64,000 nt of DNA from JAGOCV01 sp049445855 (GTDB taxonomy: Bacteria > Pseudomonadota > Gammaproteobacteria > Burkholderiales > Burkholderiaceae_C). Location: NCBI RefSeq assembly GCF_049445855.1, contig NZ_JBMSDV010000007.1:62001-126000 (forward strand), given 5' to 3'. Of the stretch, positions 35,460-44,635 are shown piece by piece (position 1 is the first letter of the stretch; every line of letters begins with the position of its first letter). The notes beneath the pieces are model-generated. The model was not told where the DNA came from and searched no databases. It worked only from the letters and a program-made list of their open reading frames with translations. The translations under genes were made by a program, and so were the position numbers.

Positions 35460-36164
35460 ATGCGCCGATCCGATCGCCTGTTCCACGTCATCCAGCTCAT
35501 CCGCGGCCGGCGCCTGACCACGGCGGCGTTCCTTGCCGAACGGCTCGAGGTGTCCGAGCGCACCATCTACCGCGATGTGTCCGATCTGCAGCGCCAGGGC
35601 GTGCCCATCGAAGGCGAGGCGGGCGTTGGCTACCGCCTCGGCCCCGGCTTCGACCTGCCGCCGCTGATGTTCACGCAGGAAGAAGCCAAGGCGCTGGCGG
35701 CTGCCGTGCGGCTGGCGCAGGCCTGGCTGGACCCGGCGCTGGCGCTGCAGGCGCAGGCGGGGCTGGGCAAGATCATGTCGGTGCTGCCGCTGGATGCGCG
35801 CGCGGCTGCCGAAAGCCTGGTGATCTATGCGCCCTACACCGGCCTGCCCGAGGCGACGCAGCGGGCGCTGCAGACCTTGCGCGAAGCCGCCCAGGCACGT
35901 CGCAAGCTCTACATGACCTACGAAGACGTGAGCGAGCAGCAGACGCAGCGCACCGTGCGGCCGCTGGGCTGCTTCTACTGGGGCAAGGTGTGGACGCTCG
36001 CGGCCTGGTGCGAACACCGTGAGGCGTTCCGCAGCTTCCGCGTGGACCGGATCCGCTATGTGCGCACGCTGCCCGACACCTTCCGCGACGAACCCGGCCG
36101 CACGCTGGCCGACCTGCTGCGCGAAGAAGAGAGGCGCTATCGCGAATCGGACGGGGCGGGCTGA
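35460..36164 (+). CDS. WYL-domain (YafY-like) transcriptional regulator
   Basis: A 234-residue regulator: an N-terminal HTH_11 winged helix (MRRSDRLFHVIQLIRG; FLAERLEVSERTIYRDVSDLQ) and a C-terminal WYL domain (MTYEDVSEQQTQRTVRPLGCFYWGKVWTLAAW), where the family's WYL reads WTLAAWC. The start at 35460 gives the family's usual MRRxDRLF N-terminus. WYL domains bind ligands or nucleic acid, and regulate diverse genes including DNA-damage responses; the target here is unknown. The last 28 nt overlap the convergent LytTR gene. Confidence 0.85.
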   Translation: MRRSDRLFHVIQLIRGRRLTTAAFLAERLEVSERTIYRDVSDLQRQGVPIEGEAGVGYRLGPGFDLPPLMFTQEEAKALAAAVRLAQAWLDPALALQAQAGLGKIMSVLPLDARAAAESLVIYAPYTGLPEATQRALQTLREAAQARRKLYMTYEDVSEQQTQRTVRPLGCFYWGKVWTLAAWCEHREAFRSFRVDRIRYVRTLPDTFRDEPGRTLADLLREEERRYRESDGAG

Positions 36165-37090
36165 ACGTTCCGCGGTGGCGCGGATGGATCCAGCGCGCCG
36201 CGGTAACGCCGGCTGCACGGCACCAGTGCGCCGCTCTTCATGCGGATGCGCGCATCGCCGCCCTCCAGCGGCTCGATCTCGGCCACGCGGTCCAGGTGCA
36301 CGGCGTGGCTGCGATGAATGCGCGCGAACTTCGCCGGATCGAGTTTTTCCATGAAATCGGCCAGTGTGGAGCGCAACAGGTAGACGTGGCCGTTCACGTT
36401 CAGCGCCACGTAGTTGCCCTGCGCCTGCAGCCATTCGATGTCGGCGGCGGCGATGAGGAACTCCTTGCGCAGTTGCCGCACGAGAAAGCGCTCGGGACGC
36501 GCCGGCTCTGCCGGCCCTGCCGTCGGTGACGGGATCCCGGCGGGCGCTTCGCCAGCAGGTTCGGGTGCGGCGTCCAGCACACGTGCCTCGCCCTGCAGAC
36601 GCAGCATTACCAGACGGTAGGAGACCAGCGCGGCGAGGATGAGCACATAAGTGCGCACATCCTTCAGGTACTCGTAGAAGAGTACCTGCGGCATCGCGCC
36701 GAGGATGTACGTCTCGCCCACCAGTGCATACGCGGCCTGCCGCATGCCGAACATGAGCAGCACATGGAAGGCGCAGAACATCACGCTGGCCGCAAAGTGG
36801 CGGGGCAAGGCGCTGCGCAAGGTGCCCCAGCGCAGCGGATGGCGGCGCTCGAACGCCACCACGGCTGGCAGCAGCAGGCCGATGGCGAGATTGCTCGACA
36901 CCTCCCACAGCGCCGGTTGCCACCAGGGGAGCGGGCGACCCACCCGCGCCAGATCGAGCGAGACGACCACGGTGTTCGCCACGGCCTGCAGCACGAGCAC
37001 GAACACCCAGAACGCCACCTCGGCCTGCCGCCGCACCGGCTGATAGCGCTCGAACCAGATCTGTTCAGGGGGCGGCGGGGGTTGCAACAT
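36137..37090 (-). CDS. Membrane-bound LytTR DNA-binding regulator
   Basis: A 317-residue protein: four hydrophobic helices in the first 160 residues (AEVAFWVFVLVLQAVANTVVV; LAIGLLLPAVVAF; MFCAFHVLLMFGM; YVLILAALVSYRLVML), a Pro/Ala-rich linker, then a C-terminal LytTR domain (EWLQAQGNYVALNVNGHVY; LDPAKFARIHRSHAVHLDRV). It is a membrane-anchored regulator without a receiver domain. It is divergent from the acyltransferase at 37232, which is probably its target. The 141-nt gap has no clear LytTR box that could be assigned. Confidence 0.85.
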   Translation of the reverse strand: MLQPPPPPEQIWFERYQPVRRQAEVAFWVFVLVLQAVANTVVVSLDLARVGRPLPWWQPALWEVSSNLAIGLLLPAVVAFERRHPLRWGTLRSALPRHFAASVMFCAFHVLLMFGMRQAAYALVGETYILGAMPQVLFYEYLKDVRTYVLILAALVSYRLVMLRLQGEARVLDAAPEPAGEAPAGIPSPTAGPAEPARPERFLVRQLRKEFLIAAADIEWLQAQGNYVALNVNGHVYLLRSTLADFMEKLDPAKFARIHRSHAVHLDRVAEIEPLEGGDARIRMKSGALVPCSRRYRGALDPSAPPRNVQPAPSDSR

Positions 37091-37231
37091 GCGACGAGTC
37101 TAGGGCCGGTCGATGGGATTTCGTCCCGGCGGGGCCGCCACTCGTCACAAATCGGGAACGGGCCGTCCCAATCCGCCGCCACGGCGGGCCTGCCGGCGCG
37201 AGCATCGCGGTTTTCCAACGGAGCACCGTCC

Positions 37232-38500
37232 ATGCAACGACGCCATGACATCGACGCCCTGCGCGCACTGGCCTTCGCCCTGGTCATTCTCTATCACGTG
37301 GGCATGGCCTACGTGGCGGGCTGGCACTGGCACCTCAAGAGCGAACATGCCGCCACGTGGCTGCAATGGCCGATGCAGGCGCTCAACATCTGGCGCATGG
37401 ACCTCGTGTTCCTCGTGTCGGGGCTGGCGTTCAGCATCCTGCTGCAACAACGCATGAAAGAAGGCGCGCCTCCCGTCGCGGACAAAGCGCGGGGCCGCTT
37501 CCGGTTGCTGGGCCAGCGCAGCTGGCGGCTCCTGCTGCCGCTGGCCTTCGGCATGGCGGTGGTCGTGCCCTATCAACCGTATGCACAAGGTGTGGCGAAC
37601 GGGCTGATCGAACCCGGATTCAGCGCCTTCCTTGCGCGCTACTTCACGGGTGGCCGGTGGCCGCGCGGCGCGTTCGACGGCTGGGACATCGGCGTGACCT
37701 GGAACCACCTCTGGTATCTGCCCTACCTGTGGGCCTACACCGCCGTGTGGTGCCTGGCGCTTCCCCTGCTCCAGTCCGGACCGGTCGCGCGGCTGGCCGG
37801 GGCATTCCGGCAACTGCGCGGCACGCGGTTGCTGGTGTTGCCGATGCTGCCACTCATGCTTTATTCACTGACGCTCTGGCCGTACTTCCCGCAGTCGCAC
37901 GACCTCGTGCACGACCTGTGGCTGCACGCGGTGTATTTCACGCTGTTCGGCTATGGTGTGTGGATCGGGCTGGACAAGGGGCTCTGGGCGGAGCTCACGC
38001 GAATTGCCAGGCGCGCACTGCTTCTGGCCGTGCTGGCGTTCGTCGTGTATGGCGGCTTGCGCTGGGCGGTGCTGTCTGCGGATCTGGCGGATTTCCGGCC
38101 TGCCGTGCGGATGCTGGCCCGGCTGGTCGCGAATGCGTATCTGTGGTTCGTCATCGTCGCCGTGCTCGGTGCCGCGCACTGCTGGCTGAACCGGCCGTGG
38201 CCCTGGCTGCGCTGGGCCGGTGAGTCCGTCTATCCGTGGTACATGCTGCACCAGACGCTGATCATCGTCGCGCTGGTGTGGCTGATGCCGCTGCACCTGG
38301 GCCCATGGATCGAGCCGCTGGCGGTACTGGTGTGCGCGCTGGGCGGCTGCTGGCTGGTCACCGACGGCCTGGTGCGCCGCGTGCGCTGGCTGCGTCCGCT
38401 GTTCGGGTTGAAAGCGATCAGGCCGGCTGCGCAGCCAGCGCCTTCTCGATGTCTTTCTGCAGATCCTGCGGCTTGTCCGTCGGCGCGTAGCGCTCGATGA
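37232..38500 (+). CDS. Acyltransferase 3 / OpgC-like membrane protein
   Basis: A 422-residue membrane acyltransferase of the acyltransferase-3 superfamily, with about ten transmembrane helices. It starts MQRRHDIDALRALAFALVIL, with the family's R/H-x-x-x-x-D-x-L-R motif. Such enzymes add acetyl or succinyl groups to sugars, glucans or lipids at the inner membrane. GGAG lies 9 nt before ATG 37232. The C-terminal tail of about 28 residues is encoded antisense to the gpx gene, an 83-nt overlap. Divergent from the LytTR regulator. Confidence 0.82.
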   Translation: MQRRHDIDALRALAFALVILYHVGMAYVAGWHWHLKSEHAATWLQWPMQALNIWRMDLVFLVSGLAFSILLQQRMKEGAPPVADKARGRFRLLGQRSWRLLLPLAFGMAVVVPYQPYAQGVANGLIEPGFSAFLARYFTGGRWPRGAFDGWDIGVTWNHLWYLPYLWAYTAVWCLALPLLQSGPVARLAGAFRQLRGTRLLVLPMLPLMLYSLTLWPYFPQSHDLVHDLWLHAVYFTLFGYGVWIGLDKGLWAELTRIARRALLLAVLAFVVYGGLRWAVLSADLADFRPAVRMLARLVANAYLWFVIVAVLGAAHCWLNRPWPWLRWAGESVYPWYMLHQTLIIVALVWLMPLHLGPWIEPLAVLVCALGGCWLVTDGLVRRVRWLRPLFGLKAIRPAAQPAPSRCLSADPAACPSARSAR

Positions 38501-38912
38501 CCTGCCCGTCCTTGCCGACGAGGAACTTGGTGAAGTTCCACTTGATGGCCTTGGTGCCCAGGATGCCCGGCGCTTCGCTGACCAGCCACTTGTAGAGCGG
38601 CGACGCGTTCGGGCCGTTGACGTCGATCTTCTCCATCATCGGGAAGCTCACGCCGTAGTTGAGCGAGCAGAACTCGGCGATCTCGCCATTGCTGCCCGGG
38701 TCCTGGCTGCCGAACTGGTTGCAGGGAAAGCCGAGCACCTGCAGGCCGCTGTCCGCGTACTTCTTGTGCAGTTCCTCCAGCCCGGCGAACTGCGGCGTGA
38801 AGCCGCACTTGCTCGCGGTGTTGACGATCAGCAGCACCTTGCCTCTGTAGGTGGACAGCGGGGTGAGGCTCCCGTTGATCTGCTGGGCTTCGAAGTCGTA
38901 GACACTGGCCAT
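38418..38912 (-). CDS. Glutathione peroxidase (thiol type)
   Basis: A 164-residue glutathione-peroxidase-family protein that reduces peroxides in the cytoplasm. The peroxidatic cysteine is C36 (NTASKCGFTPQ), in place of selenocysteine; the Gln and Trp of the catalytic tetrad are present (FPCNQFGSQDPG, KWNFTKFL). A GGAG lies before the ATG at 38912. lplT is 11 nt upstream on the same strand, so the two may be co-transcribed. The last 83 nt overlap the acyltransferase coding region on the other strand. Confidence 0.93.
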   Translation of the reverse strand: MASVYDFEAQQINGSLTPLSTYRGKVLLIVNTASKCGFTPQFAGLEELHKKYADSGLQVLGFPCNQFGSQDPGSNGEIAEFCSLNYGVSFPMMEKIDVNGPNASPLYKWLVSEAPGILGTKAIKWNFTKFLVGKDGQVIERYAPTDKPQDLQKDIEKALAAQPA

Positions 38913-38923
38913 GGCGGGCTCCT

Positions 38924-40219
38924 TCAACCGTGATGTTTGTCGCTGCGCGCTATCTCGAGCAGGTGCTCGACCTCGTCGCGGTGCTTCACGCAGTTGCTGG
39001 CGTGCCAGCGCTGGATGATCCACATGAAGCCGGCCACCACGATGCCGAAGGCCGTGATGGCGCCGAAGGCCGACAGGCCCATGCCCGTCGAGAGGCTGTA
39101 GAACGCGCCCAGACCCAGGATGCAGGCCTGCTCGTTGAAGTTCTGCACGGCAATCGAGCGGCCCGCGCCCATGAGGTTGTGGCCGCGGTGCTGCAGCAAC
39201 GCGTTCATCGGCACCACGAGGAAGCCGCCCAGCGCGCCCAGCAGGATGAGGAACGGCGCAGCCACCCACACGTTGTTGATGAAGTTCATCAGGATGACCA
39301 GCAGGCCCATGCCGATGCCCAGCGGGATGACGCGCGTGGCCATGTCCAGCTTCATGCGTACCGACGCGACCACTGCACCGACGGCCGTGCCGATCGCGAC
39401 CACGCCCACAAGCGACGAGGCCTGCGTGGTGCTGTAGCCCAGTGCTGCCGCGCTCCAGGCCAGCACGATGTAGCGAAGATTGCCCGACACGCCCCAGAAC
39501 AGCGTGGTGGTGGCCAGCGAGATCTGGCCGAGCCGGTCGCGCCACAGGCGGGCGTTGCAGCTCCAGAAGTCGGGCAGCAGCTCGAGGCGGTTTCGCGGCA
39601 TGGGGCGCATCTCGACGCCGGTGTGCGGGATGCGCGTGTTGAACCAGGCGGCCAGCGCGTAGACGACGATCAGGATGGCAATGGCCGCTTCTGCCGCCGT
39701 GTCGATGCCGGTGTCGATGTAGGGCAGGTCCACCGAGAGCAGTGCAGTGGACACGTGATGGCCGACCAGCTGGCCGCCCAGCAACACGCCCAGGATGATG
39801 GAGGCGATGGTCAGCCCCTCGATCCAGCCGTTGGCCTTGACCAGCTGCGACGGCGGCAGCAGCTCGGTGAGGATGCCGTACTTGGCCGGCGAGTACGCGG
39901 CGGCGCCGAGACCGACGATGGCATAGGCGAGCAGTGGATGGCTGCCGAACAGCATCATCAGGCAGCCCGCCACCTTGATGAAGTTGCTGACGAACATGAC
40001 CTGGCCCTTGGGCCGCGAGTCGGCGAACGCGCCCACGAAGGGGGCGAGCACGACGTAGAAGAGCGCGAACATCGGCACGAGTGCCGCGCGCTGCCATTCG
40101 GCGGCACCACTGGTGCGCAACAGTTCGACCGCGGCGACGAACAATGCGTTGTCTGCCAGCGACGAGAAGAACTGCGCTGACATGATGGTGTAGAAACCGC
40201 GCTTCATCGGGGAAGCCAT
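38924..40219 (-). CDS. lplT: Lysophospholipid transporter LplT
   Basis: A 431-residue major facilitator with about 12 helices, matching LplT, which flips lysophospholipids into the cytoplasm for re-acylation. It starts MASPMKRGFYTIMSAQFFSSLADNALF, and the N-terminal F-x-x-A-x-x-D-N motif is typical. The fused acyltransferase seen in some bacteria is absent, so the partner Aas must lie elsewhere. It is divergent from alr, with 121 nt between the starts. An alternative start is MKRGFYTIM, four residues later. Confidence 0.87.
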   Translation of the reverse strand: MASPMKRGFYTIMSAQFFSSLADNALFVAAVELLRTSGAAEWQRAALVPMFALFYVVLAPFVGAFADSRPKGQVMFVSNFIKVAGCLMMLFGSHPLLAYAIVGLGAAAYSPAKYGILTELLPPSQLVKANGWIEGLTIASIILGVLLGGQLVGHHVSTALLSVDLPYIDTGIDTAAEAAIAILIVVYALAAWFNTRIPHTGVEMRPMPRNRLELLPDFWSCNARLWRDRLGQISLATTTLFWGVSGNLRYIVLAWSAAALGYSTTQASSLVGVVAIGTAVGAVVASVRMKLDMATRVIPLGIGMGLLVILMNFINNVWVAAPFLILLGALGGFLVVPMNALLQHRGHNLMGAGRSIAVQNFNEQACILGLGAFYSLSTGMGLSAFGAITAFGIVVAGFMWIIQRWHASNCVKHRDEVEHLLEIARSDKHHG

Positions 40220-40340
40220 CAGTCAGGCTAATGGCAGTATCAAGTGGTGGTGTCTCCGAACGATCAGGGGTTATAGCATGGCCCACAGTGCCAAAATCCC
40301 CAAAGGCCCCGCATTTCGCCCGGGGCTTCGCAACTTTCCC

Positions 40341-41456
40341 ATGCCCCGTCCGATCCTTGCCACTGTCCACACCGAAGCCCTGCGCCACAACCTCTCGCGC
40401 GTGCGACAGAACGCCGCCGATGCGAACGTCTGGGCCATCGTCAAGGCCAACGCCTACGGACACGGCATCGAGCGCGCGTTCGCGGGCCTGCGCGGTGCGG
40501 ATGGTTTCGCGCTGCTGGACCTGGCCGAGGCCGAGCGCGTGCGCGCACTGGACTGGCGCGGCCCCATCCTGCTGCTGGAAGGCGTGTTCGAGCCGCGTGA
40601 CCTGGAGCTGTGTTCGCGCCTGAACCTCTGGCACACGGTGCACTGCGACGAGCAGATCGACATGCTCGCCGCCCACAAGACGCACCAGCCGCACCGTGTC
40701 TTCCTCAAGATGAATTCGGGCATGAACCGCCTGGGCTTCGCACCGCAGCGCTACCGCGCGGCATGGACGCGCCTGAACGCGCTGCCGCAGGTGGACGAGA
40801 TTTCGCTCATCACCCACTTCAGCGATTCGGACGGCCCGCGGGGCATCGCGCATCAGATGGCGGTGTTCAGCCAGACCACCGAGGACCTGCCGGGTGAACG
40901 CTCGCTGGCCAACAGCGGCGCCGTGCTGCGCCATGCCGAAGCGGCGGGTGTGCGCGCCGACTGGGTGCGTCCCGGCATCGCGATCTACGGCAGCGCGCCC
41001 GATGCGCCCGAGCACACCGCCGACGAATGGAAGCTGCAGCCGGCAATGACGCTCTCGTCGCGCATCATCGGCACCCAGATGCTGCAGCCGGGCGACACCG
41101 TGGGCTACGGTTCGAGCTTCACTGCAGACGTGCCCATGCGCATCGGCGTCGTCGCCTGCGGCTACGCCGACGGCTACCCGCGCCACTGCGCCACCGGCAC
41201 GCCGGTGCTGGTGGACGGCGTGCGCACCCGCATGGTCGGCCGCGTGAGCATGGACATGCTGACCGTGGACCTCACACCCGTGCCGCAGGCCGGCATCGGC
41301 ACGCCGGTCACGCTGTGGGGACGCGCCGCGAAGGCCGACGGTCTGCACGGGGACACGTTGCTGTCGATCGATGAAGTGGCGCGTGCCGGCGGCACCGTGG
41401 GCTACGAACTCATGTGCGCAGTCGCGCCGCGCGTGCCGTTCGCGGTGGACGCCTGA
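40341..41456 (+). CDS. alr: Alanine racemase
   Basis: A 371-residue PLP enzyme converting L- and D-alanine for cell-wall synthesis. The PLP lysine is in WAIVKANAYGHG near residue 33, and the catalytic tyrosine is in GYGSSFTADV near residue 263, with VSMDMLTVDL and GTVGYELMC after. ATG 40341 gives MPRPILATVHTEALRHN, the usual N-terminus. An upstream ATG at 40278 would add 21 residues that show no conservation pattern. It is divergent from lplT. Confidence 0.93.
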   Translation: MPRPILATVHTEALRHNLSRVRQNAADANVWAIVKANAYGHGIERAFAGLRGADGFALLDLAEAERVRALDWRGPILLLEGVFEPRDLELCSRLNLWHTVHCDEQIDMLAAHKTHQPHRVFLKMNSGMNRLGFAPQRYRAAWTRLNALPQVDEISLITHFSDSDGPRGIAHQMAVFSQTTEDLPGERSLANSGAVLRHAEAAGVRADWVRPGIAIYGSAPDAPEHTADEWKLQPAMTLSSRIIGTQMLQPGDTVGYGSSFTADVPMRIGVVACGYADGYPRHCATGTPVLVDGVRTRMVGRVSMDMLTVDLTPVPQAGIGTPVTLWGRAAKADGLHGDTLLSIDEVARAGGTVGYELMCAVAPRVPFAVDA

Positions 41457-41462
41457 CCCCTT

Positions 41463-42659
41463 TCACCCGCGCCATCGCAGGATGGCGATGACGCCGAGGA
41501 TCGGGCCGGGCAGCAGCAGCCACGTCACCTGCGTTCCCCATCGGTCGAGTAAGGCAGACGCCAGCGCGATCGACACCATCGAGATCAGGAAGCCGATGGC
41601 ATTCTGCAGTGCCAGCGCGCTCCCTACCGCATGCGGCGGGCAGGCGGCAGCACTCAATGCGGAAAACTGCGGCGAGTCGGTGACTACCGTCGCACCCCAC
41701 AACAGCAGCAATGCGAGCACGGCCATGGGACCCGCGAGCGCGGCTGGCGGAAACAGCAGGCAGCACAGCCCGGACACGGCGAGCGACACGGCCGCCACGC
41801 GCTGGCTGCCGGAGCGACGCGCCAGGGCTGCACCTGCGATGCAGCCGGCACCGCCGATGGCGATCACCGTGAAGCTCAGCAGCGAAACGATCGACGGCGA
41901 TGCAGCCGCGGCGGGCAGGGTGCCGACGATGAGAAAGGGCAGCAGTGCCCAGAACGCGTAGAGCTCCCACATGTGCCCGAAGTAGCCGAATGCCGCGGCA
42001 CGGAAAGCCGGGACGCGGAACGCCTGCAGCGCCACACCCAGCCGCACGGGTTGTCGGCCGACTGACGGCAGATGCGGCCCGTCCCCCAGCCAGAGCACGG
42101 TCGCGCCCGCGACCAGCGCCAGCAGCGACGAGGACAGCACGACGCCTTGCCAGGGCAGCGCGCCGGCGACGCCACGCACGCCGTGCGGCAGTGCGGTGCC
42201 GATGGCCAGCATCGCCACCAGCAGCGACAGCGTCGTCGAGGCCCGACCCGGCGTCCAGCTCACCACCAGCTTCATGCCCAGCGGGTAGATGCCCGCGAGC
42301 GAAACGCCGACGAGGAAACGCAAGGCGACGGCGAACGCGAGCGATTGCGTGTTCAAGGCGAACACGGCGTTGGCGCCTGCACCCAGCAGGCACGACACGA
42401 AGAAGACGCGACTTGCCGCGAAGCGGTCCGCCAGACCTGTGAGCGCCACCAGCAGGGTGCCCGCAATGAAGCCGGATTGCGTCGCATTGGTCAGCCAGCC
42501 GATGCCGGCCGGCGAGAGATCGAGTGCGGCACGCAATTCCGCCGCAACGCCGTTGGTGCTGAACCAGAGCGAAGTCCCGAACAGCTCCGAGACCACAAGG
42601 ATCGCAATCGCAAATCGCAGCCGGGCATTGTCTGGCGCGGCCGGATGTGCGTGCTGCAT
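41463..42659 (-). CDS. Major facilitator superfamily transporter
   Basis: A 398-residue transporter with about 12 hydrophobic helices; the N-terminal half has LSELFGTSLWFSTNG, the helix 2-3 loop GLADRFAASRVF and a long central loop at about residue 200. It resembles the cyanate/unknown-substrate and drug-exporter branches. It ends the long minus-strand run starting at hpaR, 20 nt after the EamA gene. An AGGAAG precedes the start. The substrate is not deducible; an exporter or importer for a pathway acid is possible. Confidence 0.8.
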   Translation of the reverse strand: MQHAHPAAPDNARLRFAIAILVVSELFGTSLWFSTNGVAAELRAALDLSPAGIGWLTNATQSGFIAGTLLVALTGLADRFAASRVFFVSCLLGAGANAVFALNTQSLAFAVALRFLVGVSLAGIYPLGMKLVVSWTPGRASTTLSLLVAMLAIGTALPHGVRGVAGALPWQGVVLSSSLLALVAGATVLWLGDGPHLPSVGRQPVRLGVALQAFRVPAFRAAAFGYFGHMWELYAFWALLPFLIVGTLPAAAASPSIVSLLSFTVIAIGGAGCIAGAALARRSGSQRVAAVSLAVSGLCCLLFPPAALAGPMAVLALLLLWGATVVTDSPQFSALSAAACPPHAVGSALALQNAIGFLISMVSIALASALLDRWGTQVTWLLLPGPILGVIAILRWRG

Positions 42660-42679
42660 GGATTCCGGCTTCCTGGTCT

Positions 42680-43591
42680 TCAGCGCTTGCGCAGCCCCAG
42701 CCGTATGACGGCGGCCACGACGACCAGCGCGCCCGCCACCTGCACGGGCGCGATCGCCTGCCCGAGGATGAGCCAGGCCAGCACGAGCGCGAACACGGGC
42801 TCCACGTTCATGATGGCCGAGTTGCCCGCCACGCCGAGCTTGGGCAGCACGGTGAACATGATGGTGAAGGCGGTGCCGTAGAGAAAGGTGAGCGCTGCCA
42901 GGCCCCACCAGCCGGCCGCCGCCTGCGGCAGGTGGAAGCCTCCCTTGAAGCCCACGTTGGCAAGCGCCACCAGGCCCGCGATGATCATCGTCGTGGCGGT
43001 GCGCACGCGGCCATCCACGTCTGCCGCTTCATGCTGCGTCACCACGAGCGCCAGGCCGAAGGTGCCGGCCGCGGCGAGCGCGAACGCGACGCCCGTGCCG
43101 ATCTGGCCCCACTGCCCGGCGGCGCCCAGTCCCGACGCCGCACCGAACACGTCGAGCGCGAGCGCGAGCCCGATCAGGATGACGGGCATTGCGATGAGCA
43201 CGGCGCGTTCGGGCTTGCGACCGTAGAAAAGCCGATCCCACAGCGCGGTCCACAGCGGATAGGTATTGAAGGCCAGCAGCGCGAGCGCCACCGGCAGCCG
43301 CGCCACGGCGGAGTAGAGACACAGGCTCTGCACACCGATGAGCAGACCGATCAGCGGCAGGAATTTCCGGTGCGCCGGCTTGAATGACAGCGGTACGCGC
43401 TGGATGAAGATCAGCGCCGACACCACGAGCGCCGTGACGATGCTGCGGAACACCACCGCCGTCGAAACGTCCGCACCATGGTTGAAGGCGATGCGGGCCG
43501 CCACATGGTTCGCGCCCATCATCAATGCGATGAGCATGAGGGTGGCGAAGGCGGCCCCGCTCAGGGCGCGGGCGTTGGTGTTGCTTGACAT
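42680..43591 (-). CDS. EamA/DMT-family transporter
   Basis: A 303-residue drug/metabolite transporter with ten predicted helices and two EamA domains. It begins LSGAAFATLMLIALMMGANHVAARIAF and the second domain has MNVEPVFALVLAWLILGQ, the typical MEPVFAxxxxxxxLGE-like motif. It probably exports a metabolite. It is 46 nt after panE in the minus-strand run and 20 nt before the MFS gene. Confidence 0.85.
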   Translation of the reverse strand: MSSNTNARALSGAAFATLMLIALMMGANHVAARIAFNHGADVSTAVVFRSIVTALVVSALIFIQRVPLSFKPAHRKFLPLIGLLIGVQSLCLYSAVARLPVALALLAFNTYPLWTALWDRLFYGRKPERAVLIAMPVILIGLALALDVFGAASGLGAAGQWGQIGTGVAFALAAAGTFGLALVVTQHEAADVDGRVRTATTMIIAGLVALANVGFKGGFHLPQAAAGWWGLAALTFLYGTAFTIMFTVLPKLGVAGNSAIMNVEPVFALVLAWLILGQAIAPVQVAGALVVVAAVIRLGLRKR

Positions 43592-43637
43592 CCGGTGAGG
43601 TTAACCGAGGCTGCGCGATGCTGACGCCCGCCCGCGC

Positions 43638-44612
43638 TCAGTACAGCCCGCGCACACGCGCATGCAAACGCGCCAGGCCCATCAGCGCATCGGTGAACGG
43701 CGTCGGCGTCTTCGTGATCTCGCCGAGTTCCTTCACGACGCCCACCAGTGCGTCGAGCTCGACCGGGCGGCCGGCTTCCACGTCCTGCAGCATCGAGGTC
43801 TTGAACGCGCCGAGCTTCATGGTCACCGCGTGCCGGTCTTCGGGGTCCTGGTCGATCGGGATGCCGATGCGCGCGCCGATCTCGCGCGCCTCCAGCATGA
43901 CGTTCGAGATGAAGCCGCGTACCTGCGGATCGGCCAGGATGAGGTCGGTGGTCGCGCCGGTGATCGCGCTCACCGGGTTCACCGTCATGTTGCCCCAGAG
44001 CTTGTACCAGGCGTCTTTCTGGATCTGTTCGGACACCGGTGACTCGATGCCGGATTTCCCGATGAGCGCGGCGAGCGCTTGCACCCGTTCCGTCTTCTGC
44101 CCGGAAGGCTCGCCGATGATGATGCGGTTGCCGAAGTGATGCCGCACGAAGCCCGGTCCGTGGAGCGCGCAGCTCGCATGCACCACGCCGCCGATGATGT
44201 GCTTCGCGGGAATGGCCGCGGCAATCGCGCCTTCGGGGTCGACCGCCTTCAGCCGCGTGCCCGCGTACTGGCCGCCGAAACCTTCGAAGAACCACCACGA
44301 CACGCCGTTCATCGCGGTGAGCACCATGGTGTCCGGGCCGAGCAACGGGCCGATGGCCTTGGCGACGGAGGCGAGCGCCGGCGCTTTCACCGCGACGATG
44401 ACAAGGTCCTGCACACCGAGGTCGGCGGGGTTTTCAGAGGCCTTCACCTGCGCTGTGAGCACTTCACCGTTCTGCTCGAGCCGCAGCCCGTCCTTGCGGA
44501 TCGCTTCGAGCGTCGCACCCCGTGCGACCACGCTCACGTCGCAACCCACCTGCGCGAGCCGCACACCGACCCATCCGCCGATCGCACCGGCGCCGTAGAT
44601 ACAGACTTTCAT
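43638..44612 (-). CDS. Ketopantoate reductase/ApbA-family oxidoreductase
   Basis: A 324-residue NADP-dependent 2-dehydropantoate 2-reductase-like enzyme. It has the Rossmann motif MKVCIYGAGAIGGWVG, the conserved lysine in AVKAPAL and QKDAWYKLWGNMTVNPVSAI. True PanE makes pantoate. In this catabolic context it may be a paralogue reducing a 2-oxo acid; the usual pantothenate neighbours are absent, so the symbol is withheld. It is 23 nt after the class II aldolase gene. Confidence 0.82.
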   Translation of the reverse strand: MKVCIYGAGAIGGWVGVRLAQVGCDVSVVARGATLEAIRKDGLRLEQNGEVLTAQVKASENPADLGVQDLVIVAVKAPALASVAKAIGPLLGPDTMVLTAMNGVSWWFFEGFGGQYAGTRLKAVDPEGAIAAAIPAKHIIGGVVHASCALHGPGFVRHHFGNRIIIGEPSGQKTERVQALAALIGKSGIESPVSEQIQKDAWYKLWGNMTVNPVSAITGATTDLILADPQVRGFISNVMLEAREIGARIGIPIDQDPEDRHAVTMKLGAFKTSMLQDVEAGRPVELDALVGVVKELGEITKTPTPFTDALMGLARLHARVRGLY

Positions 44613-44635
44613 TCTCTGGACTGCTTTGCGTTGAT

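Noticed and set aside
43638..44612. True pantothenate panE
   Set aside because: Fold matches but the neighbours are catabolic and no panB/panC is near, so the gene symbol was withheld.
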